A stretch of DNA of 64,000 nt, taken from positions 62,001 to 126,000 of the forward strand of contig JAHJDP010000032.1 in assembly GCA_018831195.1 (NCBI GenBank). Direction: 5' to 3'. The DNA comes from Candidatus Eisenbacteria bacterium. Its GTDB lineage: Bacteria; Eisenbacteria; RBG-16-71-46; CAIMUX01; JAHJDP01. A program made the translations under genes and the position numbers. The notes under the pieces were generated by a model. That model worked only from the letters and a program-made list of their open reading frames with translations, searched no databases and had not been told where the DNA came from. Below, piece after piece: positions 8,596 through 15,903 of this stretch (its first letter is position 1; each line of letters starts with the position of its first letter).

Positions 8596-9744
8596 CTAGC
8601 GCGCCATGAGGATCTTCGCGCTGCTGATTGCGGTCGGAGTTTCGAGCTTGATCAGGTAGACGCCGGCAGGGGCCCTGCGGCCCATGTGATCGCATCCATC
8701 CCAATTCAGGTGCGACCAACCGGTCGGCTCGACGTTTCCCCCCAGCGACCTAATCTTCCTCCCATCCGGCGTGAAAATATCGGCCCGGACAAGACCGGAA
8801 GTTTCCAGATAGAAAGAGAGTTCAGCATGGACCTGCATGGGGTTTGGTGTGATCCGGAGAGGCAGCTCTTTGTTAAACACATTCGGAACGCCCGCGGTTT
8901 CGGGGCCGCGATCGTATACACGGAAAAAACAACGCCTGCTAAAGGCAGGTACCGATTCCGAATAAAAATGGATCCGAACATCAGCCCATCCGGGATCGTT
9001 GCCGGTATCGATGTCGACGCGAATTTCATCGTCTGTTCCGGGAGAGAAGGGCAGTGTCGCCTCGTCGAGGAAACATTCGCCTGAGCTGACCAAACAGAAC
9101 TTGGCGAACCAATCGGCGGGGATTTCGGATTTGTCCAGTTTAACCACCAGATTATCCGGATCATTACCGGTACTCTGAATGGGGACATAGAATTCTGATA
9201 AACCAAAGGGGCCGGTTACTGTCTGCACTTCAGGAGGGCAATCGACCGTCAAACCGACATCCGGGAGCGATGGCAATGTGGAACATGTTATTGTACAATA
9301 TCCGCGCATCTGGGGTTCGAGAACCGAACGGAACTCGAGAATGATCGAACCGGTGCCCGGGAAATCGAGTCGGGGATAAAAATCGACGCGGAACCCTTCA
9401 TCTGATCCCGCGGGCAGCGGTAAACGGGCGTCCATCGAATAACAGATACCTGTACTTTCCTGACAATAATTCGCGCTCCAACCCAAGGGGAGTAATCCTT
9501 CGATGATGACATCGACCGAATCGGCGATTTCACTCGTGGATCGAATGGTGAAAAACATTTCATGCAGCGCTGTCCCCACGGGGACCGTATCAACAGGGTC
9601 GCCACATATGACATAAAAGCCGCGCTCACCCTCTCCCAAGACCGGAGTTGATAATACAATGATCATGAGAAGGGCAATCGGAACCATACGGGTCCAGATT
9701 GCCGTTCTACAGGAGCACTTGGAAACCTGCTGCACCAGTTCCAT
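8596..9744 (-). CDS. Secreted protein with two internal repeats and a FlgD-like C-terminal Ig domain
   Basis: The 382-residue protein has a signal peptide around residues 18-38. Two homologous segments of about 110 residues follow (about 47-155 and 166-277). Each carries W-x-A-x-[YF]-C-x3-[ST]-G-x-C (Trp89/Cys94/Cys101 and Trp212/Cys217/Cys224), then an LP...G.D...RVD stretch. The paired cysteines suggest disulfides outside the cytoplasm. The C-terminal 85 residues match the FlgD Ig-like domain (TPNPMQ, DGRKIRSL, WDG, GRRAPAGVYLIK) and end in Met-Ala-Arg. Similar ends occur at 15904-18873 and 56450-57391. Two repeat domains plus a C-terminal sorting-like domain suggest a surface or secreted structural protein; no function is recognised. 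GGAGGG lies 6 nt before the chosen ATG. Confidence 0.75.
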   Translation of the reverse strand: MELVQQVSKCSCRTAIWTRMVPIALLMIIVLSTPVLGEGERGFYVICGDPVDTVPVGTALHEMFFTIRSTSEIADSVDVIIEGLLPLGWSANYCQESTGICYSMDARLPLPAGSDEGFRVDFYPRLDFPGTGSIILEFRSVLEPQMRGYCTITCSTLPSLPDVGLTVDCPPEVQTVTGPFGLSEFYVPIQSTGNDPDNLVVKLDKSEIPADWFAKFCLVSSGECFLDEATLPFSPGTDDEIRVDIDTGNDPGWADVRIHFYSESVPAFSRRCFFRVYDRGPETAGVPNVFNKELPLRITPNPMQVHAELSFYLETSGLVRADIFTPDGRKIRSLGGNVEPTGWSHLNWDGCDHMGRRAPAGVYLIKLETPTAISSAKILMAR

Positions 9745-10117
9745 TGGAAACCCTCCATGGGTTGCTGTTGTCTATTCGGAGCATGCCCAACTTAATGACA
9801 CCATTGGTAGTATACCAGAAATGGAGAATGTCGACCAGTGTGTGTAAGGATGGCTTTCAGGGGCGGCATCTTTGATAGAGACAAATAATGACCGCGGGAG
9901 CTGCTACTTCCCTAGTGCGATCTAGGGAATTCCCCAGGTTCTTAAGGCGGTTTAAAACACGGAGGCTGGTTCGACTTCTCAGTGGCTCATCTCTCCTGAT
10001 GGAATCGGCGTTGCGAGACCGCTGTCTCCTCTGTGATGATCAAAGCTACTGAGAAACGAACAGAGATCGATTTTCCTGCCCGCGGAAAAGGCATAAGCCA
10101 ACAAGGGAGCGAAAATA
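9745..10117. other. Intergenic region with overlapping palindromes upstream of the DUF89 gene
   Basis: No credible gene was seen in this divergent gap. It contains the minus-strand promoter listed separately. It also contains a perfect 8-bp inverted repeat TTCCCTAG-N6-CTAGGGAA (9908-9929), which overlaps a perfect 10-bp palindrome GGGAATTCCC (9925-9934). Nearer the DUF89 gene a TTTTCC-N7-GGAAAA stem is present around 10070-10090. These may be operators or folded leader structure. No known riboswitch pattern was recognised. Confidence 0.5.
9809..9837 (-). promoter_or_regulatory. Candidate extended -10 promoter of the two-repeat secreted protein
   Basis: On the minus strand TGGTCG is followed after 17 nt by TATACT, and the -10 is preceded by TGG, giving the extended form TGGTATACT. 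The -35 is weak, as is usual for extended -10 promoters. Transcription would start about 60 nt upstream of the ATG. Confidence 0.45.
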
Positions 10118-11260
10118 ATGGCTGAGATCTGGCGACCCTTTCTCCCAGCACCCCAGGGTGAGCCCTTTGCCGACCTCAACGATCCGTCATACCAGCCCGG
10201 TCTTTGGTGGTTGCCTGATGAGCCACAGGTACTGGAACATTGGTCTCCGATACTTCGGAATAATTTTGATTACCTTGTCCATCTGGTGGAACAAGAGGGG
10301 GATGATCAAAAATCCAAGCGGGCAAAGGAGGCTCGTGTCATCTTTCGCGCCTACCTCGATGATCTCGATCATGCGGAGGCGCGGGAACTCTCTCCCACCA
10401 TCCACCACCTGACACTCTTTAGAGAGGCGCTCGTGCGCGCCCACAACCTTGGGGATCCCTATCGCACGGTAAAGAAAAATGAGACGACCAGGGCCATCCG
10501 ACGATTGATGGACGACCCGGGGAACTGGGGACTCGCTGAAAACCGCTTTGATCGGATGGGTATGATGGGCTCCCGGGATCCGCTGGCGCTCCTCGCCGGG
10601 GTGATGTCCGGGAATCTATTTGATTTGGGTTCGGCCTTGACACAGAAAGCATTTCGAGAAGGAAAGATGGGCTTTGGGGATGCACTGGAGAAGATGTCCG
10701 CCAGGATTGGGGTAATCTATCCCGAGGAGATGCGGAAGATCGAAGAGGCCGGATGGAGGGGATGGTTGCTTGAGACGGAGCCCCAATCCGGCCCGCTGGG
10801 TGAAGTTCTTCTCTTTGTCGATAATGCCGGGGCCGATTTTGTCCTCGGAATTCTGCCCTTGGCGGTCTCCTTAACCCATGAGTGGGAAAAGGTCTATCTG
10901 GCGATGAACAGCACCCCCGCCTCTAATGATATGACCTTGGCGGAGGGTGGGGAGATCCTGCAGGACCTTCGATCCGGCACCCGCCTTGGGATGCTTTTGG
11001 ATACGGGACGGATCTGCCTGGTCGGCACGGAGACCGGAACCCCGGGTATCGATCTTCAGCATGTCGGGGAGGAGCTCAACCGTGTGGCGAAGGGGGTCGA
11101 GGCGATCATTCTGGAGGGGCAGGGGCGGGGCGTTGAGACGACATGGAGAGCCCGGTTTCGTAAACCCATTCTTCGTTTGGCGGTTATCAAGGATTCCTTT
11201 GTCGCGGAAGCCATTGGATGGGATCTCTTGGAGCCGCTCTTTATGAAAGAACGGACATGA
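10118..11260 (+). CDS. DUF89 family protein (damage-control phosphatase, PANK4 C-terminal/ARMT1-like)
   Basis: The 380-residue protein resembles the DUF89 metal-dependent phosphatases, which hydrolyse damaged or side-product phosphometabolites. An all-helical N-terminal half is followed by an alpha/beta domain with LLFVDNAGADFVLG, where Asp235-Asn236 match the conserved metal-binding Asp-Asn of the family, and then NSTPASNDMT. Near the end TTWRARFRKPILRLAVIKD resembles the PANK4-type subgroup, in which other members have a cysteine-containing segment before AVIK. No pantothenate kinase lies nearby, so the substrate is unknown. A GGGAG site precedes the ATG. The last base triplets overlap the start of a 55-codon frame (ATGA). 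Confidence 0.72.
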   Translation: MAEIWRPFLPAPQGEPFADLNDPSYQPGLWWLPDEPQVLEHWSPILRNNFDYLVHLVEQEGDDQKSKRAKEARVIFRAYLDDLDHAEARELSPTIHHLTLFREALVRAHNLGDPYRTVKKNETTRAIRRLMDDPGNWGLAENRFDRMGMMGSRDPLALLAGVMSGNLFDLGSALTQKAFREGKMGFGDALEKMSARIGVIYPEEMRKIEEAGWRGWLLETEPQSGPLGEVLLFVDNAGADFVLGILPLAVSLTHEWEKVYLAMNSTPASNDMTLAEGGEILQDLRSGTRLGMLLDTGRICLVGTETGTPGIDLQHVGEELNRVAKGVEAIILEGQGRGVETTWRARFRKPILRLAVIKDSFVAEAIGWDLLEPLFMKERT

Positions 11261-11424
11261 GTGATTTCCGGATTCCAGGATCGCAGGAAGTTGCCATCAA
11301 GATCGATTCGGCCGGAGACGAAATAGATATGTATGGGATTTCTGGTGCTCCGATCTTCATGATTCCTGCGCTCCTGGGGTTGCTGGATCACATTGACAAC
11401 AAGCTAAACATCATTGAAGTCTGA
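11257..11424 (+). CDS. Small hypothetical protein, 55 aa, translationally coupled to the DUF89 gene
   Basis: The ATG overlaps the stop of the DUF89 gene as ATGA, an arrangement seen repeatedly between real gene pairs in this window. The product begins MSDFRIPGSQ, is mildly acidic, has one short hydrophobic stretch (APIFMIPALLGLL) and resembles nothing I recognise. No independent ribosome binding site is apparent beyond the end of the upstream gene. It could be a genuine small partner protein or a chance frame. Confidence 0.35.
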   Translation: MSDFRIPGSQEVAIKIDSAGDEIDMYGISGAPIFMIPALLGLLDHIDNKLNIIEV

Positions 11425-11520
11425 TCCGGGACCCCGGAGCTGCGGGGCGGGGATAGAGGAAACCCACTGCATTCCCATGGGATGGCAGGGGCTCCAGTGC
11501 TCCGGCCTCGCACCTGCCGG

Positions 11521-12516
11521 CTATTTCTTGTCCGTGATATTCTTTCGGAGTTCCTCCATTTCCTTCTGAAGTTTCTTCAATTGACCTTTCATCTCTTGTA
11601 ATTGCTCCTGCAGCTCCTCAGGGAGTCTCCCCTGGTCCGACGGATCTCCATATTTGCGGTGAATCGAATCGTGAGAATCAGCCTCCCCCAAATGGACTTT
11701 CATCTTCATCTCTTTTCCCTTGCGCAGGATCTTCATTTCAACTTCACCGGGGACGGCCTCTTCTATGGCCGCCTGGAGTCCCTTGGTTGTGGTGATCTCT
11801 TTTCCATCTACAGAAAGAACCACATCACCCGACTTCAGACCGGCTTCCTCGGCCGGAGACTCGGCCAGAACCTTTGTGATGAGAACACCGCGGCCTTCCG
11901 AAATGTCAAAGTAGGAGGCCAACGCCTCATCCGGCTCGATAATGTTGACACCGAGCCGTGTCTTCGTCTTTGAAGGAAAGCCTTTGAAGATTCTCAAACC
12001 CGGCGGAAACCTCTGGAGCATGTGCCAATCGAGGTTATCCGAGCCTCCGCCGAATCTGTCAATATAAACTTCATCATCCATTTCCGGCTTTGCGGCCAGA
12101 GTCATGTCGATTTCTTTTTTCCTTCCATCGCGGACGATCTGTAGATGGATTTTCTCGTCTGGCGCTGTATTCGCCATTGTCCCCATCAGCTCATCAACAT
12201 CCTGGATCGGTTTGCCATTGATCGAAAGAATCACATCTTGCGCCTTCAATCCCGCCTTCTCTGCCGGCGATGCGTTCCCGACTTCGCTCACGAGGACACC
12301 ATCCTCTTCAACCTCCAACGCTTCGGCCAAGCTGGAAGTGAGGTCTTGGACATGAATGCCCATCCACCCCCGGCGGTCCTCTGCTTCGGAAATCTGCTGG
12401 ATGATGACCTCTTCATCCCCGGTGGAGGCATTGGCTGTCAAAGACCTTCCCATTAAAAGGAGACCAATTCCTATCCCAATTCCTATCGTGAATACCCCGC
12501 GTGTCCCACGCCGCAT
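11521..12516 (-). CDS. Secreted or membrane-anchored protein with two PDZ domains
   Basis: The 331-residue protein has an N-terminal hydrophobic segment with an unusual Ile-Gly repeat, then PDZ domain 1 at about residues 48-140 (GWMGIHVQDL, AEKAGLKAQDVILSINGKP) and PDZ domain 2 at about 185-270 (RLGVNIIEPD, AEEAGLKSGDVVLSVDGKE). A charged coiled coil closes the protein (EELQEQLQEMKGQLKKLQKE). The two PDZ domains resemble those of DegP/HtrA proteases, but there is no trypsin-like catalytic domain, so it is probably a periplasmic adaptor rather than a protease. GAGGAGGA lies 7 nt before the ATG. It is divergent from the TPR gene. Confidence 0.82.
   Translation of the reverse strand: MRRGTRGVFTIGIGIGIGLLLMGRSLTANASTGDEEVIIQQISEAEDRRGWMGIHVQDLTSSLAEALEVEEDGVLVSEVGNASPAEKAGLKAQDVILSINGKPIQDVDELMGTMANTAPDEKIHLQIVRDGRKKEIDMTLAAKPEMDDEVYIDRFGGGSDNLDWHMLQRFPPGLRIFKGFPSKTKTRLGVNIIEPDEALASYFDISEGRGVLITKVLAESPAEEAGLKSGDVVLSVDGKEITTTKGLQAAIEEAVPGEVEMKILRKGKEMKMKVHLGEADSHDSIHRKYGDPSDQGRLPEELQEQLQEMKGQLKKLQKEMEELRKNITDKK
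12464..12487. repeat. Perfect 12-bp tandem duplication inside the PDZ-protein signal segment
   Basis: CCAATTCCTATC occurs twice without a gap. On the coding strand it encodes Ile-Gly-Ile-Gly units, so a gain or loss of one copy keeps the frame but changes the length of the hydrophobic export segment by four residues. Confidence 0.8.
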
Positions 12517-12710
12517 GGCGCATTCCTCCTCTCAGAAGCCTCAGGCCGGTGATTTAGTGCAATCCTATGCGGGACGGATGACCGGCTGTTCCGCCAAATT
12601 CATCAACCCGGAAAGCTGGTGAGGGTTCCCGCCGCAGGGAGCTTGCGCGGGGAGATGAGGGATGGAACAATTCGATCGGATGGCGGCCGCGCCGCCAGAG
12701 GGAGGATTTT

Positions 12711-13760
12711 GTGAACCGTCACACTGTTTCGGGCAGCCGTCTCCTGCTCGTCCTGTTCCTGTTTTTTGTGATACTGGCGCCATCCGCCGCCTCCGGCGTT
12801 TCAGGTTATACGAAGAAAAAGATGACGCGCGAGATTGAGTCGGCGAGAAGTCTGCTGGGCCAAGGTGAAATCGATCGGGCCCGGGCCGCCCTCCAGCGGG
12901 TCCTGCGGATGGATCCGAATCATGTTGGCGCCCATCACCTTCTCGCGCAGATGGCTTTTGACCGAGATCAATGGGCTATTGCGGATCATCACATCAATTG
13001 GCTTCTGCGCAGGAATCCGCGGGATGAGACGGCCCTGTTTCTTAGCGCGCTGTTAAACAACAGAACGGGCGAGCGGCTCAAAGCCCACACACAGCTGCGA
13101 ATTCTGGTCAAGATCGGCGCCCGGAATCCGGCCGTCTACCGGGAATTAGCGGGATATTTGATGGAAGATGGACATCCGGAGGAAGCGGCGCTGGTGCTGG
13201 TGCTGGGAACGGAGCAGTCGGCGTCGGGCGGTGTTCTTATACAAGAGTGCGGCGAGGTCTGGAAGAAGCTCCGACACCCGGAAGTGGCCCTGTCTCTGTG
13301 GCAATGCACCCGAGCGGAAAGCGCTCCAAATATTCCGTCTCTATTCCAACAAGCCTATCTTTATCACCGCCTCATGGATTATCCGGAGGCGAGGGCTCTG
13401 TATGAATCCGTACTGCTCTTGTCCCCCGAACATGACCAGGCGCTGTATAACCTCTCGCTGATTCACAGATCCGAAGGTGACCAAGAGGCCGCGGCGCGGA
13501 CTTTGGAAAGGTTGATTGAGGTCAGTCCCGGCTTTGAACTTGCCTATGCTGAGCTCGCGAGGGTCTATCTTACCCTCGATCGGCCGCAGGAGGCTCTCGA
13601 TCTATTGAAACGGTATCTCAACATCGGCAACGATCCTGATCTTCAAGTCCTGGCGAAGGAGGCGATCGCGAGATTATCGGGAGAGGATCAAGATGGAGAC
13701 GGCGGCCCGGCTGAGAGCTCGAATGACGGCCAGAATAAGGAATCGGATGGAAGCCGGTAG
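12711..13760 (+). CDS. Exported tetratricopeptide-repeat protein
   Basis: The 349-residue protein starts at a GTG that is well placed behind GGGAGGATTTT. A signal peptide covers roughly residues 8-28. At least six TPR units follow, for example ARSLLGQGEIDRARAALQRV, then AHHLLAQMAF and later YNLSLIHRSEGDQEAAARTL. The C-terminal 25 residues are acidic and low-complexity. TPR arrays mediate protein-protein contacts; no enzymatic domain is visible. It converges on the methionine/folate gene with only 17 nt between the stops and no obvious terminator. Confidence 0.82.
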   Translation: MNRHTVSGSRLLLVLFLFFVILAPSAASGVSGYTKKKMTREIESARSLLGQGEIDRARAALQRVLRMDPNHVGAHHLLAQMAFDRDQWAIADHHINWLLRRNPRDETALFLSALLNNRTGERLKAHTQLRILVKIGARNPAVYRELAGYLMEDGHPEEAALVLVLGTEQSASGGVLIQECGEVWKKLRHPEVALSLWQCTRAESAPNIPSLFQQAYLYHRLMDYPEARALYESVLLLSPEHDQALYNLSLIHRSEGDQEAAARTLERLIEVSPGFELAYAELARVYLTLDRPQEALDLLKRYLNIGNDPDLQVLAKEAIARLSGEDQDGDGGPAESSNDGQNKESDGSR

Positions 13761-13777
13761 GCTGAGTCCCTTTTATA

Positions 13778-15661
13778 TTAGGAAGACCGGCGCTCCTCGA
13801 GTATCGGTCCCAACACCTCCAGAGCCATCTCGTAGTATCCCAGCGGAGGCATAATATAGACGCCCCGGATGCGGGGATTCCCTCGGCATTCCAGCAGGGC
13901 TGCTTTGGCGATTGTGATTCCCTCGGCCCGGGCCTTTTTCCCGGAACCGACCCGGCGCATCCTTTCGCGGACCGCCTCAGGGATATTCATTCCAGGAACT
14001 TCATTGTGAAAGAACTCGGCGTTACGGAAACTCGTCAGCGGCAGAATGCCGGCGATGACCGGGATGGGAATATCTTCCGTCCGGATGAGAAACTCCTGCA
14101 GATTTTCAAGATCAAAAACCGGCTGCGTGAAGACGCATTCAGCGCCGGCCTGGACTTTTTCACGGAACCGGCGGATCTCCTCGTCAAGATTGATCGCGCC
14201 CGGATTCACACCAACAGCGGCCAAAAAAGAGGTTGTCTTCTCAAGCGTCCGTCCCACCAGATTTAATCCGCAGTTCATTCGATGAACCATCGCCGTCAGT
14301 CCTATTGAATCGACATCAAAAACTGCGGTGGCATTGGGATAGTCGCCCAGTTTCGGTGGGTCACCGGTGACGATCAGCAGGTTGCGAATCCCGAGAATAT
14401 GAGCCCCCAAAAGATCCGATTGCATACCCAGGAGGTTCCGATCCCTGCAGGAGTAATGAAGAAAAACCTCGAGATCAATTCTATTTTGTACAAGTATTGC
14501 CATCGCCAGCGGGCTTATGCGGGCCGTGGCGCGGGGCCCATCGGGTATATTAATAACATCCACGCCCGCTTCCTTGAGAAGGCGCGCCCCGTCGAGAAAC
14601 TTCTCAATGGTGAGGGTTCTGGGCGGATTCATCTCGACACTGGCACAAAACCGTCCTACCGCCAGGTCTCTGGCGAATTTGGAACGCTGAGGGAGGGGGA
14701 CGGGCTGCATGGGCTCCGTGTCGTCTTCCTCGATGACACCGGTGTAAGACACAGAGCCTGAATGAGGACTCATGGACTTGAGCATGCCGGACATGGCGCG
14801 GATGTGTTCCGGTGTCGTTCCGCAACAACCGCCAATAAAACGAACGCCCGCTGATTGTACAAGACGGCGGGCATACTCGGCCATATACTCGGGAGAGCTG
14901 ACGTAAATCCAGCGTCCTTCAACCAGTTCCGGGTTTCCGGCATTCGGCTGGGCGGCGAGGTAAATACCCTGCGACTTAGACGCCATCTGCTGCAGTGTTT
15001 CCAACATCAGCTTTGGACCGAAGCTGCAATTCACGCCGACGACGTCGGCGCCCGCTTCAGAGAGAGGGGCGGGGATCTCCTCGGGCCGGTCTCCCTCGAT
15101 CGTCATCCCGTTTTCTAAAAATGACATTTGTGCGACAATGGGGATATCCGTCAGATGGCGGGCGACGCGGATGGCGAGTTTCAGTTCCTCGAGATGTGAA
15201 AAGGTTTCAAGGATGAGAAGATCGACACCGCCATAGACAAGCGCCTTTATCTGCTCGATGAAGATATCTTCGCTTTCGTCGCTGGAGATGGTCCGGGAGA
15301 TTTTCAGGGGCTTTCCGATGGGGCCGACACTTCCGCCCACCCACACGGGGCTTTCAGACGCCAAAACGCATTCACGGGCCAGCTCGGCGCCGGCCCGGTT
15401 GATCTCCACCACCCGGTCTTCCAGGGCATGGGGGAGGAGCTTGACCCGGTTGGCGCCATAGGTGTTGGTTTCGATGATATCAACGCCGGCACGGATATAA
15501 TCGCGATGGATCGATCCGACCAGATCGGGATGCGAGAGATTCAACTCGTCAAAACAGCGGCTGATATGGATGCCTCTGGAATAGAGCATGGTCCCCATCG
15601 CTCCATCGCAAAGGACCGGTCCACGGTCAAGTCTCTCGAGAAATTGGTGTCGGATGGCCAT
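13778..15661 (-). CDS. yitJ: Bifunctional homocysteine S-methyltransferase / 5,10-methylenetetrahydrofolate reductase
   Basis: The 627-residue fusion has two parts. Residues 1-300 form a Pfam S-methyl_trans barrel with the zinc cysteines Cys212 (GVNCSFGP) and Cys279/Cys280 (GGCCGTTP), which activates homocysteine. Residues 320-620 form the FAD-dependent MetF barrel (VTGDPPKLGDYPNA; TQPVFDLENL), which makes 5-methyltetrahydrofolate. The order matches Bacillus YitJ-type fusions. It lacks the cobalamin-binding and activation domains of MetH. The product links one-carbon metabolism to methionine, and mtnA for methylthioribose salvage lies in the same window. I searched the upstream region for a SAM riboswitch pattern and recognised none. 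Confidence 0.9.
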   Translation of the reverse strand: MAIRHQFLERLDRGPVLCDGAMGTMLYSRGIHISRCFDELNLSHPDLVGSIHRDYIRAGVDIIETNTYGANRVKLLPHALEDRVVEINRAGAELARECVLASESPVWVGGSVGPIGKPLKISRTISSDESEDIFIEQIKALVYGGVDLLILETFSHLEELKLAIRVARHLTDIPIVAQMSFLENGMTIEGDRPEEIPAPLSEAGADVVGVNCSFGPKLMLETLQQMASKSQGIYLAAQPNAGNPELVEGRWIYVSSPEYMAEYARRLVQSAGVRFIGGCCGTTPEHIRAMSGMLKSMSPHSGSVSYTGVIEEDDTEPMQPVPLPQRSKFARDLAVGRFCASVEMNPPRTLTIEKFLDGARLLKEAGVDVINIPDGPRATARISPLAMAILVQNRIDLEVFLHYSCRDRNLLGMQSDLLGAHILGIRNLLIVTGDPPKLGDYPNATAVFDVDSIGLTAMVHRMNCGLNLVGRTLEKTTSFLAAVGVNPGAINLDEEIRRFREKVQAGAECVFTQPVFDLENLQEFLIRTEDIPIPVIAGILPLTSFRNAEFFHNEVPGMNIPEAVRERMRRVGSGKKARAEGITIAKAALLECRGNPRIRGVYIMPPLGYYEMALEVLGPILEERRSS

Positions 15662-15797
15662 TTTCGCCTCTGGGTTTCTCCGGATCGCTTCCCGGACACG
15701 CTATCTTATAAATTCGACCCATTGAAGGTCAAAACAATCATTCATGAATGGGGAGGTATGATTCCAACACTATGATACAAAATAAATTGAAGGTGAA

Positions 15798-15843
15798 TTG
15801 CGCGCAAAGGCGCATTGACGCATCTCTCCATCGTAGGTATAAT
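15798..15843 (+). promoter_or_regulatory. Near-consensus sigma70 promoter with an upstream palindrome, driving the second secreted metallopeptidase
   Basis: TTGACG (five of six consensus) at 15815-15820 and a perfect TATAAT at 15838-15843 are separated by 17 nt. Seven nucleotides upstream of the -35 is the perfect 10-bp palindrome TTGCGCGCAA (15798-15807), a candidate operator or activator site. Transcription would begin about 50 nt before the ATG. It is one of the two best promoters in the window. Confidence 0.75.
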
Positions 15844-15903
15844 TAATGTGGATATCGTTGCCGTGTGGATCTTCTAAGATAATAAAAAGATGGGAGACTG
15901 GGC

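Noticed and set aside
11257-11424. Toxin-antitoxin pair with the DUF89 gene
   Set aside because: Neither the size pair nor the sequences match a known toxin or antitoxin family. The DUF89 protein is a recognised phosphatase family.
15662-15903. Possible SAM riboswitch upstream of the homocysteine methyltransferase fusion
   Set aside because: I looked for the conserved helices and the SAM-I or SAM-II core and found none; the gap is explained by the promoter of the opposite gene.
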